Source: a virus
Strand: one strand, 5' to 3'
DNA: 20,842 nt
Virus record (IMG/VR): IMGVR_UViG_3300021957_005119
Span: 1-20,842 of that record
Made by a program: the position numbers and the translations under genes. Of this stretch, positions 7,354 to 13,406 are shown piece by piece. Below the pieces are notes generated by a model. The model was not told where the DNA came from, made no database searches, and saw nothing but the letters and a program-made list of their open reading frames with translations. The first letter of the stretch is position 1, and each line of letters opens with the position of its first letter.

Positions 7354-8640
7354 ATGGACCTTTATCAACAATATATTCACAAATCACGTTATGCAAGATA
7401 TCTACCTGAACTAAAAAGAAGAGAACATTGGGATGAAACTGTTGATCGATTTGTGAGTTTTGTTGCTAGTAAAATCAGTAATAATGTTTTGACAACAGAA
7501 GTTAGAAATAATATTAAAAATGCTATTGTTGATATGAAAGTAATGCCCTCAATGAGAGCAATGATGACTGCAGGTCTTGCACTTGATAGAGATAACACTG
7601 CAGGATACAATTGTTCTTATCTACCAATTGATGATGCAAAAGCTTTTGATGAAGCAATGGTAATTCTTATGAATGGTACAGGTGTAGGATTTTCTGTTGA
7701 ACGACAATATGTAAATAAACTACCAGAAATTCCTGATGAAATCTATGATACAGATACAACTATCACTGTACGTGATTCAAAAGAAGGTTGGGGTAAAGCA
7801 CTACGTATGCTTATTGCTCTACTCTATTCTGGTGAATTACCAAAATGGGATCTTTCAAAACTTCGTTCTGCAGGAACAGTTCTAAAAACATTTGGTGGTC
7901 GTTCTTCTGGACCAGCACCACTAGATGAATTATTTCATTTTGTTGTAAATGTATTCAATGGTGCAAAAGGTAGAAAACTAACATCTATTGAATGTCACGA
8001 TATTATGTGTAAAATTGGTGAAGTAGTAGTTGTTGGTGGTGTTCGTCGTTCTGCTATGATTTCACTTTCAAATCTATCTGATGACCGTATGAGAAATGCT
8101 AAATCAGGTGCTTGGTGGGAACAAAATGTTCAACGAGCACTTTCAAATAATTCTGCTGTATATACCGAGAAACCAGATGTTCATCAGTTTATGCAAGAAT
8201 GGTTATCATTATATGAATCTAAATCAGGTGAACGTGGAATCTTCTCACGTGAAGCATCTAAAAATGTTTGTAAGAAAAATGGCAGACGTGACCCTGATCA
8301 TGATTTTGGAACTAATCCATGTTGTTTGCCTGGAGACACACAATTAAAAACACTTGAATATGGTCTAATAACAATTAAAGAAGTTGTAGAACTTATTGCT
8401 GATAATAAAGAAGTGACAGTTCTTTCACATAATTTGAATGATGGGGTTTCTGAATTTGTTCCTGTTGAAGCAGCAAAAATGACGAGACCTGATGCAGAAC
8501 TTATTGAACTTGAAATTGAAACTTTACATGGAACAAAAACACTAAAGTTGACTCCAGATCATAAAGTTTTTTCAAAAAATCGTGGTTATATTCGGGCAGA
8601 TGAATTGGATGAAAATGATGAACTGATTATTTCTGTGTAA
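7354..8640 (+). CDS. nrdJ: Class II ribonucleotide reductase, N-terminal half fused to N-intein
   Basis: Residues 1-323 are the N-extein of an adenosylcobalamin-dependent ribonucleotide reductase, which makes deoxynucleotides without oxygen. GYNCSYLPIDD with the conserved Cys, NGTGVGFSVERQYV, and GGVRRSAMISLSN are family hallmarks. The extein ends ...GTNPC at Cys323, which aligns with the thiyl-radical cysteine of class II reductases (NPCGEI). Cys324 onwards is the 105-residue N-intein. The partner half is at 9443-10471 and the spliced enzyme would be about 627 residues. GGAG lies before ATG 7354. CGT arginine codons are frequent, unlike in the endonuclease gene that follows. Confidence 0.95.
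   Translation: MDLYQQYIHKSRYARYLPELKRREHWDETVDRFVSFVASKISNNVLTTEVRNNIKNAIVDMKVMPSMRAMMTAGLALDRDNTAGYNCSYLPIDDAKAFDEAMVILMNGTGVGFSVERQYVNKLPEIPDEIYDTDTTITVRDSKEGWGKALRMLIALLYSGELPKWDLSKLRSAGTVLKTFGGRSSGPAPLDELFHFVVNVFNGAKGRKLTSIECHDIMCKIGEVVVVGGVRRSAMISLSNLSDDRMRNAKSGAWWEQNVQRALSNNSAVYTEKPDVHQFMQEWLSLYESKSGERGIFSREASKNVCKKNGRRDPDHDFGTNPCCLPGDTQLKTLEYGLITIKEVVELIADNKEVTVLSHNLNDGVSEFVPVEAAKMTRPDAELIELEIETLHGTKTLKLTPDHKVFSKNRGYIRADELDENDELIISV
8323..8637 (+). other. N-terminal half of a split intein (NrdJ-1 type)
   Basis: The segment encodes 105 residues from a catalytic Cys1 (CLPGDT, block A) to ADELDENDELIISV. Block B contains TPDH (Thr77, His80 of the intein). From memory of the NrdJ-1 split intein from marine metagenomes, the length, the TIKEVVE segment, the LTPDH/NRGYIRADEL stretch and the insertion point after NPC all agree. 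The frame ends in a stop directly after the split point, so splicing must occur in trans with the fragment at 9443-9556. Confidence 0.93.
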
Positions 8641-8652
8641 ACAATATTGAAA

Positions 8653-8707
8653 TCTTTTGAAGAAATCTTTGTTTTTATAAATACTACAAGGATTTCTTCC
8701 AAAGGAG
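8653..8707 (+). promoter_or_regulatory. RNA hairpin that would hide the endonuclease ribosome binding site
   Basis: Bases 8659-8667 pair perfectly with 8691-8699 (9 bp). After one mismatch (8658/8700), 8653-8657 pairs with 8701-8705, which is most of the AAAGGAG binding site (8701-8707) for ATG 8715. The 5' arm begins 12 bases after the NrdJ-N stop. Transcripts reading through from nrdJ would fold this stem and block endonuclease translation. A transcript starting at the late promoter within the loop would lack the 5' arm and be translatable. The pairing is seen; the switch is inferred by analogy with T4 I-TevI. Confidence 0.75.
8676..8683 (+). promoter_or_regulatory. T4-type late promoter (TATAAATA)
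   Basis: An exact TATAAATA lies in the gap between the NrdJ N-half and the endonuclease gene. In T4-like phages this octamer is recognised by the gp55 sigma factor, with transcription starting about six bases downstream, here near 8689. That would be inside the hairpin loop, after the 5' arm and before the 3' arm. Confidence 0.75.
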
Positions 8708-8714
8708 ATGGAAT

Positions 8715-9482
8715 ATGTTTACAGTAAACGACATTGAAAAATTTAATAAATGGTTTTCAACATACAAAAAACAGAAAAATTCAAGGAATAATTTTTCTAT
8801 TGGAAAAACTCAAAGAGAAATGTGGTTAGAACAGAATAAATGTCCAATAGAAGAAAAAATTGTTAAATTTTATAATAATGGTATTGGATATAAGAGACTG
8901 TGTAAAGAATTGAACATAAGTTATACTTCAAGTAGAAACTTGTTCAAGAAATTCGACAATATTAATGTCAGAACAGGGACTAATGTTGTTACTGACGAAT
9001 TGCGTAAAATACGATCAGAAAATGTAAAAGGGGAGAAATCTCCATTTTATGATTGGCCGAAACTAAGACCTAATTTAATGAAGACTAATGGAAAATCTAT
9101 ACAAGGATTTTATGAAAGAAAACATGATAAAAAAAAGGTTTGGTTAAGGTCAACATACGAATATATCTTTGCAAAATGGATTGATTGTCAGAATATTATA
9201 TGGTATATTGAGGAACAGTGTTTTGAATTAAAATCAGGTGAAAGATATAGACCAGATTTTTTTCTCTATGAAAATGATGTTTTAAAATCAATAGTAGAGG
9301 TAAAATCAAGATATTTTAATAAAGACAATAGAGAGTATAAATTTCACGAATTTAAAGAACAGTTTAACATAAATTGTATGTTAGTAACAGATATAAACAG
9401 GTTTATATCTGAAGACAGTAATTATCATAAGGAATTAAAAGAATGGAAACTATTACAGGAAAACTCAAATCAAAAAGAGTAG
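8715..9482 (+). CDS. Vsr-like (EDxHD-type) homing endonuclease inside the split nrdJ
   Basis: The 255-residue protein has a C-terminal Vsr/PD-(D/E)XK-like core: Glu149 in LRSTYEYIFAKWID, Trp163 and Glu166/167 in WYIEE, Asp181 in RYRPDFFL, and Glu195-x-Lys197 in SIVEVKSRY. The N-terminal half has a helix-turn-helix (about 47-80, GIGYKRLCKELNISYTSSRNL) and a NUMOD-like stretch around GEKSPFYDWPKLRP, typical DNA-binding parts. Homing endonucleases of this type were described in fractured genes with split inteins. Arginine codons are mostly AGA/AGG, while flanking nrdJ halves use CGT often, pointing to separate origin. Its last 40 bases overlap the start of the NrdJ C-half gene. AAAGGAG precedes the ATG. 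Confidence 0.88.
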   Translation: MFTVNDIEKFNKWFSTYKKQKNSRNNFSIGKTQREMWLEQNKCPIEEKIVKFYNNGIGYKRLCKELNISYTSSRNLFKKFDNINVRTGTNVVTDELRKIRSENVKGEKSPFYDWPKLRPNLMKTNGKSIQGFYERKHDKKKVWLRSTYEYIFAKWIDCQNIIWYIEEQCFELKSGERYRPDFFLYENDVLKSIVEVKSRYFNKDNREYKFHEFKEQFNINCMLVTDINRFISEDSNYHKELKEWKLLQENSNQKE

Positions 9483-9556
9483 TAACAAACGAAGATACGT
9501 ATGATATTCAAACAGAAAATAATAATTTTTACGCAAATGATGTTCTTGTTCACAAT
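9443..9556 (+). other. C-terminal half of the split intein
   Basis: The 38-residue fragment begins METITGKLKSK, has EDTYDIQT and NNNFYANDVLVHN (blocks F and G, with penultimate His and terminal Asn), and is followed by Ser as the +1 extein residue at 9557-9559. Length and pattern match the C-fragment of NrdJ-1. Ser as nucleophile is compatible with the Cys1 class I splicing pathway. Confidence 0.93.
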
Positions 9557-10471
9557 TCCGAAATTATTCTACGTCCATACCAATTCTGTAATCTTACAGA
9601 GGTTATTGCTCGTGCAGATGATACAGAAAATGATTTGATTGAAAAGGTAAAACTTGCAGCGATTCTTGGAACTATTCAATCTACTTTTACTAACTTTCCA
9701 TATCTAAGAAAGATTTGGAAAAAGAATACTGAGGAAGAAAGATTGCTTGGTGTTTCTATTACTGGTATCTATGATTGTCCTTTATTGAATGATTACAAAG
9801 ATCCATCATTACCAGGACGATTAGAGATGTTGCGTCAAGTTGCTATTGATACTAATAAAGAATTTGCTGAAATGTTAGGTATTCCACAATCTGCTTCTGT
9901 TACATGCGTCAAACCATCAGGCACAGTCTCTCAGTTAACAGATTCTGCTTCTGGTATTCACGCAAGACACGATCCATATTATTATCGTCGTGTTCGTAAT
10001 GATAATAAAGACCCATTGACACAATTTCTTATTGATGCAGGTGTTCCAAATGAACCAGATGTAACTAAACCAAATGCAACTACTGTATTTACATTTCCAA
10101 AGAAAGCACCAGAAAGTGCATTATCAAGAGGTGATATTTCTGCAATTGATCATCTAGAACTTTGGTTGATGTATCAAAGACATTGGTGTGAACATAAACC
10201 TTCTGTTACTATTTCAGTAAAAGAAAATGAATGGCCAACAGTTGGAGCTTGGGTTTGGGAACATTTTGATGAAATGTCTGGTGTATCTTTCTTACCTCAT
10301 GATGGTGGAACATATCGACAAGCACCATATGAAACAGTATCAGAGGAAAAGTATAATGAATTACTAGAAACTATGCCAGAAAGCTTTGATTGGACTTCAT
10401 TCGAAGAGAATCAAGATAATGTGGAAGGAGCACAGACATTAGCTTGTACAGCAGATAACTGTGAAATCTAG
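9443..10471 (+). CDS. nrdJ: C-intein fused to class II ribonucleotide reductase, C-terminal half
   Basis: Residues 1-38 are the C-intein, ending VHN; the C-extein begins SEIILRPYQFCNLTE, continuing the NPC/SEI active-site motif with its catalytic glutamate. The rest carries CVKPSGTVSQLTDSASGIHARH (phosphate-binding and barrel region), and a C-terminal CTADNCEI cysteine pair that matches the reducing Cys pair of class II enzymes. After trans-splicing, 304 residues join to the 323 of the N-half. The start ATG lies inside the endonuclease gene, with AAGGA at 9429-9433 upstream, so it has its own binding site. A strong terminator follows the stop within five bases. Confidence 0.95.
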   Translation: METITGKLKSKRVVTNEDTYDIQTENNNFYANDVLVHNSEIILRPYQFCNLTEVIARADDTENDLIEKVKLAAILGTIQSTFTNFPYLRKIWKKNTEEERLLGVSITGIYDCPLLNDYKDPSLPGRLEMLRQVAIDTNKEFAEMLGIPQSASVTCVKPSGTVSQLTDSASGIHARHDPYYYRRVRNDNKDPLTQFLIDAGVPNEPDVTKPNATTVFTFPKKAPESALSRGDISAIDHLELWLMYQRHWCEHKPSVTISVKENEWPTVGAWVWEHFDEMSGVSFLPHDGGTYRQAPYETVSEEKYNELLETMPESFDWTSFEENQDNVEGAQTLACTADNCEI

Positions 10472-10475
10472 AACT

Positions 10476-10508
10476 AAATAGGGGCAGAGAAATCTGCCCC
10501 TATTTTTT
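10476..10508 (+). terminator. Strong intrinsic terminator after nrdJ
   Basis: A 13-bp perfect stem (10476-10488 with 10493-10505) contains GGGGCAGA paired with TCTGCCCC and closes a GAAA tetraloop; it is followed by a T run (10503-10508). It starts five bases after the NrdJ stop and is by far the most GC-rich hairpin in the window. Confidence 0.92.
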
Positions 10509-10519
10509 AGGAGAAATGT

Positions 10520-11194
10520 ATGTCTACCTTAGTTACTAACTTACCCGCAATAGATGTTTGGGTTAGAAAAGAATATTTAAGAGACCATATAGATGGTCAC
10601 GGTGAATTTGTTAAAGGAGTTTGGGTTTCTGCTAAATCTATTCCTGGAAGAGCATTTTATTTTGAAACATATTTACCAGAATATGGTGCATTGTTTGATA
10701 AGTTACCAATTAGTGCTTTTATTGTTAGAGAAAATGATAATGAAGTACCAACATTACCAAATCCAGATTTAGATTTGAAAAACTTACAATTTTGGAATTG
10801 TATGGATTGGGGGGTTGTTTCAATACATAAACAATTTATTGGTTCTATGGATTTTGAAGTAAATACTAAAAACTTTGGAACTATCAATGCCACATATATA
10901 GCAACATTAGATAACTATCATTCAATTAGTGACGAAGTAGATTGGTCTACATCAGAAAAACCTTCTGAACATAAAAGTTTTAATTTACTTGAATTAGAAA
11001 ATGGTCAATTTTGTTTATATCCAAATAACAGAATGAGACTAATAGACATTAGTCTATCACCAGAGAAACTTTTGAAACCAGATTTTAAGGTTTCAAGTGT
11101 TTATTATTCTGTTGAAAATGAAAATAAATGGGGAAGATTAGGTGACACAGAAGATTATTTTTGGAAAACAGAAAAAGAAAAAGAGGAAATATGA
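10520..11194 (+). CDS. Conserved phage protein of unknown function (224 aa)
   Basis: The protein starts MSTLVTNLPAIDVWVRKEYL and is rich in aromatic residues and predicted beta strands, with no transmembrane segment. GEFVKGVWVSAKSIPGRAFYFETYLPEYGALFDKLPISAF reads like a conserved core; similar proteins occur next to nucleotide-metabolism genes in marine T4-like phages (from memory, not checked). It starts just after the nrdJ terminator with AGGAG at 10509-10513. I see no promoter between the terminator and the start, so it may depend on readthrough. Its stop overlaps the next gene as ATGA. Function is unknown. Confidence 0.75.
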   Translation: MSTLVTNLPAIDVWVRKEYLRDHIDGHGEFVKGVWVSAKSIPGRAFYFETYLPEYGALFDKLPISAFIVRENDNEVPTLPNPDLDLKNLQFWNCMDWGVVSIHKQFIGSMDFEVNTKNFGTINATYIATLDNYHSISDEVDWSTSEKPSEHKSFNLLELENGQFCLYPNNRMRLIDISLSPEKLLKPDFKVSSVYYSVENENKWGRLGDTEDYFWKTEKEKEEI

Positions 11195-11397
11195 AAGAAC
11201 TTTTAAGAGAATTATTTTTAATAATGGAAGATAATATATCAGATTCTAAAGAGAGATATGACATTTATCAACAGTTTATTTCACATCTATTTGAAGTTGA
11301 TAATGAAATTTTAGAATATCTTTTAGATAATAATGAAGAATTTTCTGATGCTTATCAAGATTATGTTGCTGAAATAGAGGCAGAAGAAGAGGAATAA
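11191..11397 (+). CDS. Small acidic protein (68 aa)
   Basis: I choose ATG 11191, which overlaps the upstream stop as ATGA and has GAGGA at 11183-11187 just upstream, over an in-frame TTG at 11161. The product MKELLRELFLIMED... is helical and very acidic, ending AEIEAEEEE. No family is recognised. The last codons and the stop (11395-11397) overlap a late-promoter-like AATAAATA, and a hairpin before the next endonuclease gene begins two bases after the stop. Confidence 0.65.
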   Translation: MKELLRELFLIMEDNISDSKERYDIYQQFISHLFEVDNEILEYLLDNNEEFSDAYQDYVAEIEAEEEE

Positions 11398-11426
11398 ATA
11401 ATACCATTGATGAAAGGATGGTATTA
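11393..11426 (+). promoter_or_regulatory. Hairpin with late-promoter-like box ahead of a GIY-YIG endonuclease
   Basis: Bases 11399-11407 pair perfectly with 11418-11426 (9 bp); the 10-base loop holds AAAGG at 11413-11417, the binding site for ATG 11426, and the A of the ATG closes the stem. AATAAATA at 11393-11400 differs from the T4 late consensus in the first base; initiation about six bases downstream (near 11406) would remove most of the 5' arm. The layout resembles those at 8653 and 16777. The promoter call is weaker because of the mismatch. Confidence 0.5.
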
Positions 11427-11821
11427 TGTGGTTATATAATAATAAAGATATTACTGAAGATGATATAAAAGGTTATGTTGGTTTTGTTTATCTAATTGAA
11501 AATTTAGACAATAATATGTACTATATTGGTAAGAAATCACTAAAAAAAACAAAAGTATATCAGAAGAATAAAAAGAAAAAAAGAATGCTTGTTGAATCGG
11601 ATTGGAAAGACTATACTGGTTCTAACGACTTACTAAATGAACACATTGAATCTGGTAATAAAATAAGAAAAACAATAATCAGAATGTGTAGGAACAAAAC
11701 TGAGATGAGTTATTATGAAGCAAAAGAACAATTTTCTCGTGATGTTCTGCTTGATAAAAACTCATATAACCAATGGATAATGGTGAGAGCAAGAAAGTCT
11801 AATTTAATGATTGACAAATAG
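11426..11821 (+). CDS. GIY-YIG endonuclease, free-standing (131 aa)
   Basis: The GIY-YIG core is visible: GFVYLI at 19-24, MYYIGKK at 31-37, basic residues around Arg82-Arg86, and the metal-binding Glu98 in YYEAKEQF. This family makes nicks or double-strand breaks; T4 seg genes are relatives. There is no extra DNA-binding domain after the core beyond a short basic tail, so it is a minimal form. It lies between an acidic small gene and a new promoter, and does not visibly split a gene. Arginine codons are mostly AGA. It sits behind a hairpin with a late-promoter-like box, as do the other two endonuclease genes. Mobility is inferred, not shown. Confidence 0.8.
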   Translation: MWLYNNKDITEDDIKGYVGFVYLIENLDNNMYYIGKKSLKKTKVYQKNKKKKRMLVESDWKDYTGSNDLLNEHIESGNKIRKTIIRMCRNKTEMSYYEAKEQFSRDVLLDKNSYNQWIMVRARKSNLMIDK

Positions 11822-11839
11822 AACTTACCTTGATATAAT
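11811..11839 (+). promoter_or_regulatory. Consensus sigma70-type promoter (TTGACA-N17-TATAAT)
   Basis: TTGACA at 11811-11816 and TATAAT at 11834-11839 are separated by exactly 17 bases. The -35 box lies in the last codons of the GIY-YIG gene, just before its stop. Transcription would start near 11846, ahead of AGGAG at 11851-11855 and ATG 11862. It probably drives the MazG-like/glutaredoxin cluster early in infection. Confidence 0.85.
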
Positions 11840-11861
11840 CTAACTACAATAGGAGATTTAA

Positions 11862-12059
11862 ATGGAACATATCAAAATTGTAGTTAATAGTTCTGGTAAA
11901 GGTGATGAGTTATTTGTGTTATTTGAAAAACATACAAATAAGGTTATTTCTGTCAATCAGTATTATAGTATTATTGATAGAACTGAATCTATAACTCAAG
12001 ATAATGGTTCCTATGGTAGTTTATTGAATATAGCAAGGAAAATTTTAGATGGTAAGTAA
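11862..12059 (+). CDS. Hypothetical protein (65 aa)
   Basis: First gene after the promoter at 11811-11839, with AGGAG at 11851-11855 before the ATG. The product MEHIKIVVNSSGKGDELFVLFEKHTNKVISVNQYY... reads as a small alternating beta/alpha domain with no recognised motif, no cysteines and no membrane segment. It overlaps the MazG-like start by 11 bases, suggesting coupled translation. Function unknown. Confidence 0.65.
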   Translation: MEHIKIVVNSSGKGDELFVLFEKHTNKVISVNQYYSIIDRTESITQDNGSYGSLLNIARKILDGK

Positions 12060-12441
12060 TTTTATTCGTGTAATAGATTTTATGAATAACTTTGGTCAAG
12101 AAGTTAAATATAATCCAGAATTTCCAGATGAAAAAGTTCAGAAACTCAGGATTTCTCTTATTGAAGAAGAGTTAGAAGAGTTGAAAGAAGCAATGGGAAA
12201 AGAAGATATGGTTGGAGTTGCTGATGCTCTTACTGATATTCTTTATGTTACATATGGTGCAGGTGCTGCATTTGGCATTGACTTAGATAAATGTTTTGAA
12301 GAAGTTCATAGTAGCAATATGTCTAAGCTTGATAGGAATGGACATCCAATCTATCGTAACGACGGAAAGATTCTAAAAGGTCCAGATTATTTTGAACCTA
12401 ATCTTGAAAAAATTATAGAAAATGGTATACAAAAATATTAG
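12049..12441 (+). CDS. mazG: MazG-like nucleotide pyrophosphohydrolase
   Basis: The 130-residue protein fits the all-alpha NTP pyrophosphohydrolase (MazG/HisE-like) superfamily: the EEELEELKEAM helix (about 39-49) supplies the first acidic set and VADALTDILYVTYG (about 57-70) the second, with Asp59 and Asp63. The segment GHPIYRNDGKILKGPDYFEPNL is typical of phage and bacterial members of this length. These enzymes cleave (d)NTPs or related nucleotides to monophosphates. In marine phages a role in changing alarmone or nucleotide pools has been proposed. AAGGA lies at 12035-12039 before ATG 12049. Substrate is not deducible. Confidence 0.85.
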   Translation: MVSNFIRVIDFMNNFGQEVKYNPEFPDEKVQKLRISLIEEELEELKEAMGKEDMVGVADALTDILYVTYGAGAAFGIDLDKCFEEVHSSNMSKLDRNGHPIYRNDGKILKGPDYFEPNLEKIIENGIQKY

Positions 12442-12471
12442 CAATTTACACAATGGAGGATATGACTTGTT

Positions 12472-12711
12472 ATGAAAAATGTAGTTCTATATACAAAATC
12501 TGAATGTGTTTTTTGTAATAATGCAAAAGCACTACTAACAATGAATAATATCAAATATACAGAAAAAAATTTAGATAAAGATTTTACTCGTGAAGAAATC
12601 AAAGAAAAATATCCTACACAAAAAACTTTTCCTGTAGTTCTTATCAATGAAGAATTTATTGGTGGATATACTGAATTATTTGACCGTTTGCGAGGAAAAA
12701 ATGAAGTCTAG
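12472..12711 (+). CDS. grx: Glutaredoxin
   Basis: The 79-residue protein has the glutaredoxin fold pattern: MKNVVLYTKSECVFC with the redox pair Cys12 and Cys15, then KTFPVVLINEEFIGGYTEL, containing the cis-proline TFPVV and the GGY motif that binds glutathione. It is the usual length for phage glutaredoxins. A likely role is supplying electrons for the phage ribonucleotide reductase, whose C-half carries a reducible Cys pair; this is inference. GGAGGA at 12455-12460 precedes ATG 12472 with a rather long 11-base gap. Its end overlaps the next small gene by 11 bases. Confidence 0.92.
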   Translation: MKNVVLYTKSECVFCNNAKALLTMNNIKYTEKNLDKDFTREEIKEKYPTQKTFPVVLINEEFIGGYTELFDRLRGKNEV

Positions 12712-12841
12712 TGAGATGTATATTAGACAACTTCTTCAAGATAATATTAATGAAATGAAACTTAAAATTAATAATACTAAAAAAAAGATTCAAGATTATA
12801 AAAAAGAAATAAAATTTCTGGAAAGTTTGATGAATGACTAA
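12701..12841 (+). CDS. Small coiled-coil peptide (46 aa)
   Basis: Start ATG 12701 lies in the end of the glutaredoxin gene, with GAGGA at 12692-12696. The product begins MKSSEMYIRQLLQD and is a single charged helix with Leu/Ile/Met repeats up to LESLMND. It overlaps the following membrane-protein gene by 8 bases. The overlapping chain and good binding site support it; no function is known. Confidence 0.6.
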   Translation: MKSSEMYIRQLLQDNINEMKLKINNTKKKIQDYKKEIKFLESLMND

Positions 12842-13013
12842 ATTTGAATTATATTTCATTGAAAATATCATTCCAATTATTCTTATTGGTAATATGTTTT
12901 TATTCATTTCTTGGATGGTAGACGGTCTAGTATATACCCCTTTGATAGTTTCACATATCTTAGCAGTATTATATTGTGGTTATAAATTTTTGAATCGAGA
13001 AAAAGATGGATGA
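12834..13013 (+). CDS. Small membrane protein (59 aa)
   Basis: A 60-codon frame from ATG 12834 to TGA 13011-13013 fills the space between two other small genes, overlapping both by 8 bases. Two hydrophobic segments are evident: about 9-27 (IENIIPIILIGNMFLFISW) and about 35-50 (YTPLIVSHILAVLYCG), followed by a basic end KFLNREKDG. It would be an inner-membrane protein with two helices. Context is an early cluster; function unknown. Confidence 0.6.
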   Translation: MTKFELYFIENIIPIILIGNMFLFISWMVDGLVYTPLIVSHILAVLYCGYKFLNREKDG

Positions 13014-13281
13014 GTTTGAAGCACAAAAACAAATCTCTGCTGCCTATAATGAAGGTAAAAGAGATGGTATAAACGAAACTAATGAGTTGACAAAAATTCT
13101 TAAACAGTTTATTGTGGATGATGTTCATGAATGGACTGCAGATACTTGGGAAAAATTTGATAATTATATGGGAATATATAAAGAACATACAAAAAATACA
13201 TCAAATGTGTATGATGATTTGCCATCGGATGTAGAACCACAAGGAGTCTATGAAATGAATGAAAACGGTATTCCAAAATGA
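13006..13281 (+). CDS. Hypothetical protein (91 aa)
   Basis: Starts in the tail of the preceding membrane-protein gene (8-base overlap) and ends overlapping the next gene as ATGA. The product MDEFEAQKQISAAYNEGKRDG... is acidic and helical, with EWTADTWEKFDNYMG in the middle and a loop-like PSDVEPQGVYEMNENG tail. No motif or membrane segment is recognised. Confidence 0.65.
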   Translation: MDEFEAQKQISAAYNEGKRDGINETNELTKILKQFIVDDVHEWTADTWEKFDNYMGIYKEHTKNTSNVYDDLPSDVEPQGVYEMNENGIPK

Positions 13282-13397
13282 CTTTAATTAAAAATATTTT
13301 AATGTTTTTTGGTATTTTTACCTTGACAGTATTAATCTTAAATGGTATATTATTTCTAATATTTGCCATTTGTTATAACAATCCAATTTGTGGATAG
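13278..13397 (+). CDS. Tiny membrane protein (39 aa)
   Basis: ATG 13278 overlaps the upstream stop as ATGA and the frame ends with TAG at 13395-13397. After a short basic start (MTLIKN) the product is one long hydrophobic segment (about residues 7-32), ending CYNNPICG. It is a plausible single-pass membrane peptide. The coding region also contains a sigma70-like promoter for the next gene, so conservation at DNA level would need care when judging it. Confidence 0.5.
   Translation: MTLIKNILMFFGIFTLTVLILNGILFLIFAICYNNPICG
13323..13351 (+). promoter_or_regulatory. Sigma70-like promoter (TTGACA-N17-TATATT)
   Basis: TTGACA at 13323-13328 and TATATT at 13346-13351 are 17 bases apart, with one mismatch in the -10 box. 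Transcription from about 13358 would leave a leader of roughly 50 bases before ATG 13407, including TAGGAG at 13395-13400. It would serve the exported protein, purS and perhaps the two tRNAs. Confidence 0.6.
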
Positions 13398-13406
13398 GAG
13401 TAGAAA

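Noticed and set aside
8096-8347. Second plus-strand frame inside nrdJ
   Set aside because: It is out of frame with the well-conserved reductase and encodes no recognisable domain.
11036-11055. 8-bp palindrome with 4-base loop within the 224-residue gene
   Set aside because: Short, fully within coding sequence, no T run or nearby start codon; likely chance.
12904-13188. Minus-strand frames opposite the small-gene cluster
   Set aside because: They have no supporting motif or well-placed binding site and lie opposite a continuous chain of plus-strand genes; composition is what antisense of AT-rich genes gives.
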